Of a stretch of DNA of 8,606 nucleotides, positions 1 to 7,404 are shown piece after piece. The notes under the pieces were generated by a model. That model made no database searches. It was given only the letters and a program-made list of their open reading frames with translations, and was not told the DNA's origin. The stretch's first letter is position 1. Every line of letters begins with the position of its first letter. Position numbers and translations under genes: made by a program. The stretch spans positions 1 to 8,606 of the forward strand of contig JAUVAR010000100.1 of assembly GCA_030591625.1 (NCBI GenBank), given 5' to 3'. Source of the stretch: Candidatus Zixiibacteriota bacterium (GTDB lineage Bacteria; Zixibacteria; MSB-5A5; GN15; FEB-12).

Positions 1-1035
1 CGAGATGTAAGTTCTGAAGACCTTGCTAAATATGATGCCATCTTTGTTGCAACAGGTGCACATAAATCAAAAACACTTTCAATCAAAGGTGAAGAATTGA
101 ATGGGGTGGAAGCAGGATTATCATTTCTGAAACGACTCAATGCAGGTGATATGATTAATTTGAAAGATAAGGGTGTCGTCGTAGTTGGTGGTGGGAATAC
201 TGCTGTTGATGTTGCGCGGTCGGCATACAGGATTGGTGCAAAAGTTAATCTTGTCTATCGTCGAACTGAGAATGAAATGCCTGCGTTTGCAGAAGAGATT
301 GAACAGTTGAAGTCAGAACCGATAGAATTAACTTTTCTTGCATCACCACTTGAAATCATACAGAATGAAAATAACAGATTGTCGGTATCATTTCAAAAGA
401 TGAAAAGCGGAGCGGTTGGCGCCGATGGTCGTCTCTCGGTGACTGCTATCGATGGCGAGACGATCAGACTTGATGCGGATATCATTTATACGGCTATAGG
501 TGAAGATTGCGAGCTTGATTCAATCACTGGTCTTAAAAGTAACCAAAGCGGTGAGCTTGACTTGAGTGCAATAGATGCAACTTTGAAGGATAAATTATTC
601 TTTGGTGGCGATATGTTACCGAATCCGCGAACTGTATCGCATGCGATAGGTTCGGGACGTCTTGCTGCGGAGAAGATTGAAGCGTTTTTATTTGATATTA
701 TTTCAGAAACAAAGTCTCCTGTCGTAACTGTTGTAGGGGTCGAAGATATCAACTATGCTTATTTTATTCGAACGAATGCGGTTAAGCAATCAACTGGTCT
801 TGATGGAGATAATAATAGTTTTGCTCAGAGTGATGCTGTGGTAGAAGCAAATCGGTGTTTCTCGTGTGGTGTTTGTTACGATTGCAATAACTGTTATGAT
901 TTTTGTCCTGACTTAGCGGTTGTGAAATCATCGGCGGGGTATTCTATCAATCTTGAGTACTGTAAGGGTTGTGGGATTTGTGCATCTGAATGTCCCTGTG
1001 ATTCATTCGGCATGGGAATGGGGGGAACACAATGA
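1..1035 (+). CDS. GltD-like FAD/NAD(P)H oxidoreductase fused to a C-terminal 2[4Fe-4S] ferredoxin module (5' partial)
   Basis: The reading frame is open from base 1, so the start codon lies upstream; 344 residues are visible (numbered here from base 1). The N-terminal FAD dinucleotide fold is mostly missing, but its end is seen as VATGAH (residues 16-21). A second Rossmann motif, GGGNTA (63-68) followed by an YRR strand end, is the NAD(P)H site of the glutamate-synthase small-subunit family. FGGD (201-204) followed by RTVSHAIGSGR is the family's C-terminal FAD contact. The last ~60 residues carry C292-C295-C298-C302P and C321-C324-C327-C331P, two [4Fe-4S] sites, plus extra C286, C289 and C333. 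Known relatives (PadH of phenylglyoxylate:NAD+ oxidoreductase) link 2-oxoacid oxidoreductases to NAD(P). The stop overlaps the porA start by 4 bases, so I infer that this is the electron-transfer (delta plus diaphorase) subunit of that enzyme. The alternative is a free-standing NADPH:ferredoxin oxidoreductase. The family call is firm; the role is inferred. Confidence 0.88.
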   Translation, partial: RDVSSEDLAKYDAIFVATGAHKSKTLSIKGEELNGVEAGLSFLKRLNAGDMINLKDKGVVVVGGGNTAVDVARSAYRIGAKVNLVYRRTENEMPAFAEEIEQLKSEPIELTFLASPLEIIQNENNRLSVSFQKMKSGAVGADGRLSVTAIDGETIRLDADIIYTAIGEDCELDSITGLKSNQSGELDLSAIDATLKDKLFFGGDMLPNPRTVSHAIGSGRLAAEKIEAFLFDIISETKSPVVTVVGVEDINYAYFIRTNAVKQSTGLDGDNNSFAQSDAVVEANRCFSCGVCYDCNNCYDFCPDLAVVKSSAGYSINLEYCKGCGICASECPCDSFGMGMGGTQ

Positions 1036-2186
1036 AAAAAGTTATCTCTGGCAACGAAGCGGCCTCGATTGCTGTAAAACTGTCACGGGTGCAGGTGATT
1101 TCGGCCTATCCTATAACACCGCAAACAACGATTTCGGAGAAGCTTTCCGAGATATGTGGTTCGGGTGAACTTGATGCACGGTTTGTGAAGGTTGAATCAG
1201 AACATTCGGCAATGGCAACATTGATTGGGGCGTCATCGACCGGCTCACGAACATTTACCGCTACCTCGGCACAGGGGTTGGCGTTGATGCATGAAATTCT
1301 GTTTTGGGCTTCGGGCGCCCGGCTACCTATAGTAATGGTTGATGTTAATCGTGCGATGGCTGCACCTTGGACGATCTGGTGTGACCAAACTGACTCATTG
1401 GCGCAGCGTGATACAGGATGGCTGCAGTTTTATTGTTGGTCGAATCAAGAGATAATCGATACAATTATTGCAGCATACAAAATATCTGAACAGTTGCTTC
1501 TACCAAGCATGATTTGCTATGACGGCTTTTTCAATTCGCATACCCATGAAGTTGCTGATATTCCTGATCAGGAGTTAGTCGATTCGTTTCTCCCTGCACG
1601 TCAGGCAGAATACAAGTTGGATACGAAAGATCCGCACACATTCTCGGGTGGAACGCTGCCGTCTATGTTTATGGAATTCCGTTACAAAGTACAAAAGGCG
1701 TTCGAACGTGCGCCTGAGTTGATAGAATCTGTTTATTCGGAATTTGATCAAAAATTCGGACGCAGGTATAATCCTGTGGAATCGTATTTCGTTGATGATG
1801 CCGAACGTGTTTTGATTACATCCGGTTCAAGTGCTTCGACTGCTTATCATACGGTTAGAATGATGCGTGACGAGGGAGAGAAGGTTGGACTTATTCGCAT
1901 GAGGCAGTTGCGACCTTTTCCTGAGGCGGAGCTATTCCGAGCGATCCCAAAGGGAGCATTGGTTGGTGTTCTCGACCGCAATCTTTCACCCGGTACCGGG
2001 GGAGTTTGGACACAGGAGATAAGAGCGGCGCTTGGTCGTAATAATATTAATTTGAGTTTACATGAATTCGTGGCCGGGCTTGGTGGTCGTGATATTTCTG
2101 AAAATAATATTCGTGAGATGTTTGCTGGTATGAAAGCTGCTGACGGAAAACGTCAGTCGATAAACTGGATCGGGCTGAACAGATGA
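1032..2186 (+). CDS. porA: 2-oxoacid (probably pyruvate):ferredoxin oxidoreductase, alpha subunit
   Basis: This 384-residue cytoplasmic protein is the alpha subunit of a multi-subunit 2-oxoacid:ferredoxin oxidoreductase, which makes acyl-CoA, CO2 and reduced ferredoxin from a 2-oxoacid and CoA. The N-terminal pyrimidine-binding domain shows GNEAA (7-11), the signature YPITPQT (26-32), VESEHSAM (54-61) with E57 at the expected TPP-activating Glu, and QGLALMHE (81-88). R107 lies where pyruvate enzymes keep a substrate-binding Arg, and T29 where they keep the substrate Thr. A transketolase C-terminal-like domain follows from about residue 250 (ITSGSSA, then the RPFPEAEL stretch). Length is normal for PorA. 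The run DQTDSLAQRDTGWLQ-type region (about 117-131) fits the pyruvate branch better than the indolepyruvate branch. A G-rich Shine-Dalgarno (1020-1026) precedes the ATG, which overlaps the upstream stop as ATGA; the 3' end overlaps porB the same way. The substrate could instead be another 2-oxoacid such as 2-oxoisovalerate. Confidence 0.9.
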   Translation: MKKVISGNEAASIAVKLSRVQVISAYPITPQTTISEKLSEICGSGELDARFVKVESEHSAMATLIGASSTGSRTFTATSAQGLALMHEILFWASGARLPIVMVDVNRAMAAPWTIWCDQTDSLAQRDTGWLQFYCWSNQEIIDTIIAAYKISEQLLLPSMICYDGFFNSHTHEVADIPDQELVDSFLPARQAEYKLDTKDPHTFSGGTLPSMFMEFRYKVQKAFERAPELIESVYSEFDQKFGRRYNPVESYFVDDAERVLITSGSSASTAYHTVRMMRDEGEKVGLIRMRQLRPFPEAELFRAIPKGALVGVLDRNLSPGTGGVWTQEIRAALGRNNINLSLHEFVAGLGGRDISENNIREMFAGMKAADGKRQSINWIGLNR

Positions 2187-3094
2187 ACAAGCAATTTGAC
2201 AACAACTCGGTTGGTGATGATGGACGCGATTACGAATTCTGTGCCTCGCATGATTTCTATGGTCATTCAGCCTGTCCGGGATGTGGAGAGAAAATTCTAT
2301 TCCGACACATGCTTGATGTGCTCGGTCCTGAAACGGTTATGGTTGTTCCGGCCGGATGTGCGGCTGTCACCGATGGTGTCTTTCCGCATTCACTTTCGCC
2401 GGTTCCATATTTGCACGTACCGTTCGGTGCAACAGCTTCGGCGGCGGCCGGTGTTCGTGCCGGACTCGATATGACGGGACGTAAAGATGTTACGGTTGTT
2501 GCATGGGCTGGGGATGGTGCGACATTTGATATCGGTATGGGTGCGTTGTCGGCGATTGCTGAACGAAATGAAAATATCCTCTATGTTTGTTACGACAATG
2601 AGGCGTATATGAATACTGGTATGCAGCGTAGTTCTGCGACACCTCGTGGTTGCTGGACAACGACAACACCAAAGTCGAGACTTAAGGAAGAACCGAAAAA
2701 AGATATCGACGCAATAATGATTGCTCACCGTATTCCATACTTAGCAACTGGTTCGCCTGCCTATCTTGATGATTTTAAAGCAAAAGTAGAAAAGGCACGT
2801 GATACAGACGGATTCAAATTCTTGCATTTGATTTCGCCCTGCCCGCCGGGCTGGAGATCGGACCCATCTGATAGTATTAAACTTGCACGACTTGCGGTTG
2901 AGTCGCGAGTCTTTCCGTTGTACGAAGTGCGAAACGGTGTTGATTATAAAATTACGATGCAACCGGAACAATGCTCTGTGTCTGAATACACCTCTTGTCA
3001 GGGACGTTTTGCATACTTGAAAAGCGAAGATTCAGAACGATTGCAAGCTGAAACAGACCAAGCGTGGGCAGAGCTTGAAAGAAAAGAAAAATAA
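2183..3094 (+). CDS. porB: 2-oxoacid (probably pyruvate):ferredoxin oxidoreductase, beta subunit (TPP and [4Fe-4S] binding)
   Basis: This 303-residue beta subunit carries thiamine diphosphate and the proximal [4Fe-4S] cluster. The cluster ligands are visible as C31-P-G-C34, C59 (25 residues on, the spacing seen in structurally known pyruvate:ferredoxin oxidoreductase) and C220 in the SPCPPGW stretch. The TPP/Mg motif starts at G110-D111-G112 and ends at Y-D-N139, followed by EAYMNTGMQRS (140-150), a hallmark of pyruvate-type PorB. The C-terminal part (about 240-303) is lower-complexity and charged and resembles the usual PorB tail. The gene begins inside the porA stop codon (ATGA) with no strong Shine-Dalgarno of its own, so it is probably translationally coupled to porA, giving 1:1 subunits. 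It is followed by a 30-base gap and then the synthase gene. No porG (gamma) gene lies in the window. The family is clear; the exact 2-oxoacid is inferred. Confidence 0.92.
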   Translation: MNKQFDNNSVGDDGRDYEFCASHDFYGHSACPGCGEKILFRHMLDVLGPETVMVVPAGCAAVTDGVFPHSLSPVPYLHVPFGATASAAAGVRAGLDMTGRKDVTVVAWAGDGATFDIGMGALSAIAERNENILYVCYDNEAYMNTGMQRSSATPRGCWTTTTPKSRLKEEPKKDIDAIMIAHRIPYLATGSPAYLDDFKAKVEKARDTDGFKFLHLISPCPPGWRSDPSDSIKLARLAVESRVFPLYEVRNGVDYKITMQPEQCSVSEYTSCQGRFAYLKSEDSERLQAETDQAWAELERKEK

Positions 3095-3113
3095 GTTTTG
3101 TTTTATAGATAGT

Positions 3114-3119
3114 GAGGAG
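3114..3119 (+). promoter_or_regulatory. Strong Shine-Dalgarno for the synthase gene
   Basis: GAGGAG lies five bases before the ATG at 3125, within the 30-base gap after porB. It fixes this start over later in-frame codons. Translation here starts independently of porB. No promoter is evident in the gap. Confidence 0.75.
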
Positions 3120-3124
3120 AGAAC

Positions 3125-4447
3125 ATGGGAGAGAATCCTTCGGAAGATGCTTTAATCTTTGATTGGAATAAGTTCGAAGATTTTGAGTTTCGTCACAAGC
3201 CGGGACTTGAACTGGATGATGAAACATTACGTGATGGACTACAGTCCCCTTCTATAACAGATCCGACGATTGAAGAGAAGATTGAACTCTTGGAATTGAT
3301 GGAGGACTTGGGTATTGAGTGTGCCGATATTGGTCTTCCGGCATCCGGTCCGCGTGCACAGGCAGATATTACTGCAATGGCAAAACATCTTGTAAAGAAC
3401 AAGATGAAACTTCGTCCCAACTGTGCCGTGCGTACAGTCAGGTCTGATATTACTCCGTTAATTGAAATTTCTCAAAGAGTAGGAATGCCGATTGAGGCGT
3501 GTGCATTTATTGGGTCGTCACCAATTCGTCAGTATGCCGAAGGGTGGACACTCGACAAAATGATAGCGTTGACTGAGGATGCTATAAGTTATGGTACTGA
3601 AAACGGTTTGCCGATGATGTATGTTACCGAAGATACAACTCGTGCTGATCCTGAAACTCTGAAGAAACTATATACAGCTGCAATCAATGCCGGTGCAAAG
3701 AGAATTTGTGTCTGTGATACAGTAGGACATGTGACACCTATCGGAGTTCATTACTTAATGAAATTTGTTTGTGGTTTGGTGCGTGATATCAATCCTGATG
3801 TGAAAATTGATTGGCATGGTCATGCTGACCGAGGTTTGGCGCTACCTAATACAATGGCAGCTATTGGACAAGGCGTTGATCGTGTTCATGCAACTGCCTT
3901 GGGTGTGGGTGAACGGGTTGGTAATACACCAATGGATCTGTTAATGATAAATCTGAATCTCGAAGGAATTATTGACCGCGATTTAACCAAGCTCGCAAAG
4001 TACTGCGAAGTTGCTTCCAAGGCGTGTGGTGTTCCGATAAGAGCAAACTACCAGGGGATGGGACGTGATGCTTTCCGTACCAGTACAGGTGTTCATGCGG
4101 CTGCAATTATCAAGGCTCAGAACAAAGGAAATGACTGGCTGGCCGATCGCGTTTATTCCGGTGTGCCTGCCGGGATGGTGGGTTTGAAACAGATAATTGA
4201 TATCGGATTTATGTCTGGTGTGTCGAATATCGTTTACTGGTTAAAGCTGCGCGGTATTGAGCCGGATCAGAAACTTGTGGATGAAATATTCAAGGCTGCC
4301 AAACAGCACAACCGAGTTCTTACCGACGAGGAAGTAGAACAGTTGGTGAAATTCCATTCGTACGAATCAGAAAAGTCACCGGTTGATACTATTCCTGAAT
4401 GGGATCGTGAAATAAAAACTGACCGTAAGAACGGTGATTCAAAATAG
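3125..4447 (+). CDS. DRE-TIM acyltransferase: 2-isopropylmalate/homocitrate/Re-citrate synthase-like
   Basis: The 440-residue protein belongs to the HMGL-like TIM-barrel family that condenses acetyl-CoA with a 2-oxoacid. Visible active-site elements are LRDGLQ (35-40; catalytic Arg36 and metal Asp37), E169 in TEDTTRAD, the metal-binding H231-G-H233, and GVGERVGNTP (260-269) with metal Asn267. CDTVGHVTP (197-205) is the usual strand 7 region. Oddities are Asp68 in ADIGLP, where leucine-type enzymes usually have Glu before xGFP; HGHAD instead of HxHND; and GSSPIR (130-135) where LeuA has a GTSDxH-type sequence. About 30 residues precede the first barrel strand. The C-terminal LeuA allosteric domain is absent, so leucine feedback of the usual type is unlikely. 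The protein heads a synthase/hydro-lyase/dehydrogenase set. Homocitrate, citramalate, 2-isopropylmalate or (R-stereospecific) citrate synthase are all possible, since Re-citrate synthases were long annotated as such homologues. The superfamily is certain; the substrate is not. Confidence 0.88.
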   Translation: MGENPSEDALIFDWNKFEDFEFRHKPGLELDDETLRDGLQSPSITDPTIEEKIELLELMEDLGIECADIGLPASGPRAQADITAMAKHLVKNKMKLRPNCAVRTVRSDITPLIEISQRVGMPIEACAFIGSSPIRQYAEGWTLDKMIALTEDAISYGTENGLPMMYVTEDTTRADPETLKKLYTAAINAGAKRICVCDTVGHVTPIGVHYLMKFVCGLVRDINPDVKIDWHGHADRGLALPNTMAAIGQGVDRVHATALGVGERVGNTPMDLLMINLNLEGIIDRDLTKLAKYCEVASKACGVPIRANYQGMGRDAFRTSTGVHAAAIIKAQNKGNDWLADRVYSGVPAGMVGLKQIIDIGFMSGVSNIVYWLKLRGIEPDQKLVDEIFKAAKQHNRVLTDEEVEQLVKFHSYESEKSPVDTIPEWDREIKTDRKNGDSK

Positions 4448-4487
4448 TAAACTTGTACCTGAGATTAGAATTGGTTAAAACAAATTT

Positions 4488-5762
4488 ATGGGTCTGACAA
4501 TTGCAGAAAAAATAATTGCCGATCATGCCGGTGTGGAAAGTGTTACACCCGGACAGATCGTAAATGTGCCGGTCGATATGGCTATGGCCAATGAACTGAG
4601 TGCTGCCCTTGCTATCAAAGAACTGAATAAGTGGGGTATTGATAAATTGCACGATCCAACTCGTGTATGTTTGATTCCTGATCACTTTACTCCAAACAAA
4701 GATATCAATGCGGCAGGCATAGCAACACTGGTAAAAAACTTTGCTCGTAAGCATAATGTGAAATATTACTATGAAGTTGGACGCGCCGGTATTGAACATG
4801 CTGTTATTCCACTTGAGGGCGTTATCCTCCCGGGCGAAATAATTATTGGTGGTGATTCACATACTTGCACGGCCGGAGCGATCAACAGTTTTGCGACCGG
4901 AGTTGGTTCAACTGATATTGCAGCTGCCTGGGCGACCGGAGAAGTTTGGTTCAAAGTACCACCAACGGCACGATTGAATTATACGGGTAAATTAAGACCG
5001 CATGTTTATGGCAAAGATTTGATCTTGCATACACTAAAAGATTTGACAACATCCGGTGCGACTTATATGGCTATTGAGTACGGTGGTGATGTGTTTGATC
5101 AGCTTGAAATGGCTGATCGTCTCACTATGGCAAATATGGCTATTGAGGCGGGAGCGAAAGCTGGTTTATTCCGCTTTGATGAAAAGACACGCGAGATTGT
5201 TGAGTCGAGTGAACGGTTTCTAAAAGAAAAACCAGAATACAAAATTGTTGATCCTGATCCTGATGCGAAATATACACTCGAACGAACGTATGATATCAGC
5301 AAACTTGAACCGCAGATTGCCTGCCCGTTCTCACCCGATAATGTACAACCGCTATCGCATATCAACAACGTACCGATTGATCAGGTTGTAATTGGTTGTT
5401 GTACGAATGGCTGGCTTGATGATCTCGAACGTGCGGCTGATGTCTTTCGTGGACGAAAAGTGCATGAAAATGTCAGAGCGTTAATTTTCCCTGGCTCGCA
5501 GAAGATTGCGATGGAAGCAATGGATTTGGGTTTACCACAGATATTCATTGAAGCAGGTTGTGTCTTTTCGTCGTCAACTTGTGGGCCTTGCATAGGTGGT
5601 CACATGGGTGTGCTTGGTGAAAATGAAGTATGTGTTTCGACAACCAACCGAAATTTTGCCGGGAGGATGGGGCATCTTTCGTCGCAGGTCTATCTGGCTA
5701 ATCCGGCGGTGGCAGCTGCGTCGGCTGTACTCGGACGAATCGGTTCACCGGAGGAATTGTAG
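4488..5762 (+). CDS. LeuC/homoaconitase-type hydro-lyase, large subunit ([4Fe-4S])
   Basis: This is the 424-residue large subunit of a two-subunit aconitase-superfamily enzyme, which moves the hydroxyl of a 2- or 3-alkylmalate through a dehydrated intermediate. GGDSHTCT (121-128) is the substrate-contact signature. Cluster ligands are C305 in IGCCTNG and C365/C368 in STCGPCIGGH. TTNRNFAGRMG near the C-terminus is also conserved. The length matches the short archaeal-type LeuC/HacA group (about 420) rather than the ~466-residue E. coli LeuC. Two deviations occur in the normal IGSCTNGR motif: Cys304 replaces Ser and Trp309 replaces Arg. The start at 4488 follows a 40-base gap without a clear Shine-Dalgarno, yet the MGLTIAEKI beginning fits the family exactly. 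The small subunit gene starts 3 bases after the stop. The substrate is open between isopropylmalate, homocitrate, citrate and similar acids. Confidence 0.9.
   Translation: MGLTIAEKIIADHAGVESVTPGQIVNVPVDMAMANELSAALAIKELNKWGIDKLHDPTRVCLIPDHFTPNKDINAAGIATLVKNFARKHNVKYYYEVGRAGIEHAVIPLEGVILPGEIIIGGDSHTCTAGAINSFATGVGSTDIAAAWATGEVWFKVPPTARLNYTGKLRPHVYGKDLILHTLKDLTTSGATYMAIEYGGDVFDQLEMADRLTMANMAIEAGAKAGLFRFDEKTREIVESSERFLKEKPEYKIVDPDPDAKYTLERTYDISKLEPQIACPFSPDNVQPLSHINNVPIDQVVIGCCTNGWLDDLERAADVFRGRKVHENVRALIFPGSQKIAMEAMDLGLPQIFIEAGCVFSSSTCGPCIGGHMGVLGENEVCVSTTNRNFAGRMGHLSSQVYLANPAVAAASAVLGRIGSPEEL
5750..5754 (+). promoter_or_regulatory. Shine-Dalgarno for the small subunit, inside the end of the large-subunit gene
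   Basis: GGAGG sits within the last codons of the large subunit, 11 bases before the ATG at 5766. With a 3-base intergenic gap, it suggests coupled, equimolar synthesis of the two hydro-lyase subunits. Confidence 0.65.
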
Positions 5763-5765
5763 ATT

Positions 5766-6281
5766 ATGAAAAATAATGACAATATACAACTCGACGGCAC
5801 TGTCTATCGCGTTGGAGAGAATATAAATACTGACGTTATTATGCCCGGACGCTGGTGTCATTTGACCGATGATGCAGAGCTCGCTTTGCACTGTATGGAA
5901 GATTACGACACAGAGTTCAATGACAAAATAAGCAAAGGTGATATTATCGTAGCCGATGATAACTTTGGATGTGGTTCATCGCGAGAAGTTGCACCGCTAT
6001 CTATAAAAGTTGCGGGAATCGGCGGAATTGTTGCAGCTTCGTTCGCGCGGATATTTTATCGCAACTGTATCAATATTGGATTGCCGATTTTCGAGTCACC
6101 TGAGTGTGTTGAGGCGACTGAGATGGGTGACCGTCTTCAGATCGATATGTTTGACGGCAAGATAATTAATGTAACGAAAGAACTTGAATTTTCGTTTGCA
6201 CCGTTCCCTCCGTTTATGAAGACTATTATTGACAAGGGTGGTCTTCGCGGATACGTGCTCGAAAAACTTAGAAAAGAATAA
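5766..6281 (+). CDS. LeuD/homoaconitase-type hydro-lyase, small (swivel) subunit
   Basis: This 171-residue protein is the mobile swivel domain that closes over the cluster-bearing large subunit encoded just upstream. ENINTDVIMPGR (18-29) is the N-terminal signature, DNFGCGSSREVAP (65-77) the active-site loop, with Ser71/Ser72/Arg73 contacting substrate carboxylates in the family, and ASFARIFYRNCINIGLPI the following helix and strand. The length is that of the archaeal-type small subunits (about 160-170), not the ~200-residue E. coli LeuD. The loop right after PGR, where methanogen homoaconitases and isopropylmalate isomerases differ (YL-type sequences), reads W30-C-H-L33 here, so substrate choice cannot be read across. 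It pairs with the adjacent large subunit and should share its substrate with the flanking synthase and dehydrogenase. Confidence 0.9.
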   Translation: MKNNDNIQLDGTVYRVGENINTDVIMPGRWCHLTDDAELALHCMEDYDTEFNDKISKGDIIVADDNFGCGSSREVAPLSIKVAGIGGIVAASFARIFYRNCINIGLPIFESPECVEATEMGDRLQIDMFDGKIINVTKELEFSFAPFPPFMKTIIDKGGLRGYVLEKLRKE

Positions 6282-6292
6282 GATAATATACT

Positions 6293-6296
6293 GGAG
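6293..6296 (+). promoter_or_regulatory. Shine-Dalgarno deciding a TTG start
   Basis: GGAG lies eight bases before the TTG at 6305. No in-frame ATG or GTG occurs between the preceding stop (6281) and this point, and the next in-frame ATG is about 50 codons downstream, past the conserved GGDGIGPEV. The TTG is therefore the start. Confidence 0.75.
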
Positions 6297-6304
6297 ATAA
6301 AGCG

Positions 6305-7375
6305 TTGTACAAAATTGCTGTTATTGGTGGAGATGGTATCGGGCCGGAAGTGACTCGTGAGGCATTTAAGGTGCTTGATAAAGTTTCGGAATTGAAGAAT
6401 TTCAAATACGAAACGACAGATTACAAATTCGGATCTGAAAATTATCTCAAGACAGGTGAATTAATGCCCGATTCAGTTTATTCTGAATATAGGGAACATG
6501 ATGCTATTTTTCTGGGTGCCATTGGTGATCCCAGAGTAGAAGTTGGTCTTGTTGAGCGGGCGGTTATTGCCGGTGTCAGATTTAATCTTGATCTCTATAT
6601 CAATCTGCGACCGATCAAGCTCTATACCGAAGCACTTTGTCCTTTGAAAGATACCAAATGCGAAGATGTTGACATGGTTGTTGTTCGTGAGAACACCGAA
6701 GATGTTTATACCGGTATCGGTGGTATCATGAAGAAAGGCACGCCCGATGAAGTTGCCATCGCCAATATGGTGTTCACTCGCAAAGGGTGCGAACGAGCTG
6801 TGCGTTATGCATTTGATCTTGCGCAGGCACGCAAAAAAGATAATAAAGTAACGCTTGTTGACAAAGCGAATGCGATTCGTGCGCAGGATATTTGGACACG
6901 CACAGTTGCAGAAGTTGGCGAAGAGTATCCGTCGATCACACATGATCATGCATACATTGATGCAGCTTGTATGTGGCTCGTCAAAAATCCTGAATGGTTT
7001 GACGTTGTTGTTACGACAAATATATTTGGTGATATTTTTACTGACCTTGGTGCGATGATTCAGGGTGGTATGGGAATCGCTGCGTCTGGGAATATTCATC
7101 CGGGTCAGGTTTCGATGTTTGAACCGATTCATGGTTCTGCTCCAAAGTATAAAGACCAGAATGTTGTTTCTCCTATTGCAGCAATCATGGCGGCACAGAT
7201 GATGCTTGATTATCTGGGTGAAAAAGAAGGTGCTGCAATTATTGAAAACGCTGTTACCTCGATTTTGAAAGCAGGAAAACTGAAATCACTCGATGCGCGC
7301 TCAGGTGTTTCCACGACAGATGTTGGCGATATGGTTGTTTCTGAAATCATTACACTTTCAAAGAGCAATGCATAA
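6305..7375 (+). CDS. Isocitrate/isopropylmalate-family beta-decarboxylating dehydrogenase
   Basis: The 356-residue enzyme oxidises and decarboxylates a 2-hydroxyacid from the preceding hydro-lyase, giving a 2-oxoacid, CO2 and NAD(P)H. The start is TTG (see the Shine-Dalgarno entry); the N-terminus [13 protein letters not shown] is the family hallmark. Catalytic and metal residues are visible: Arg92, Arg102, Arg128, Tyr135, Lys187, Asp219, Asp243 and Asp247 in [16 protein letters not shown] (128-137) resembles isocitrate dehydrogenases rather than isopropylmalate enzymes. At the adenosine end, HGSAPK281-Y282 with V288 matches the Lys/Tyr/Val NADP+ determinants of E. coli isocitrate dehydrogenase, so NADP+ is my guess. 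However, the residues aligning with E. coli Ser113 and Asn115 appear to be Ala86 and Ile88, so the side chain beyond the malate core is read differently. Length fits the short isopropylmalate/homoisocitrate group. The family is firm; the substrate is undecided. Confidence 0.9.
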   Translation: MYKIAVIGGDGIGPEVTREAFKVLDKVSELKNFKYETTDYKFGSENYLKTGELMPDSVYSEYREHDAIFLGAIGDPRVEVGLVERAVIAGVRFNLDLYINLRPIKLYTEALCPLKDTKCEDVDMVVVRENTEDVYTGIGGIMKKGTPDEVAIANMVFTRKGCERAVRYAFDLAQARKKDNKVTLVDKANAIRAQDIWTRTVAEVGEEYPSITHDHAYIDAACMWLVKNPEWFDVVVTTNIFGDIFTDLGAMIQGGMGIAASGNIHPGQVSMFEPIHGSAPKYKDQNVVSPIAAIMAAQMMLDYLGEKEGAAIIENAVTSILKAGKLKSLDARSGVSTTDVGDMVVSEIITLSKSNA

Positions 7376-7404
7376 AGTATGATAGGAATGTTAAATTATA
7401 AATC

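Noticed and set aside
2390..2728. A 112-codon - strand open frame inside porB
   Set aside because: It runs opposite the TPP motif region of porB; the translation is Arg/Cys/Thr-rich with no domain, and there is no ribosome site.
6473..7132. A 219-codon open frame on the - strand
   Set aside because: It lies wholly inside the dehydrogenase gene, its translation is rich in Asn, Ile and Arg without any family motif, and the + strand protein is clearly conserved. It is a shadow frame.
3125..7375. Ordinary leucine operon (leuACDB) call
   Set aside because: Gene families fit, but the missing LeuA regulatory domain, altered specificity positions in all the enzymes, isocitrate-type motifs in the dehydrogenase and the por/thiolase neighbours make the leu symbols unsafe. 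It remains a possible alternative.
7393..7401. A -10-like ATTATAAAT as a promoter for the thiolase
   Set aside because: No TTGACA-like -35 is seen 16-18 bases upstream, and A/T-rich strings of this kind are expected by chance.
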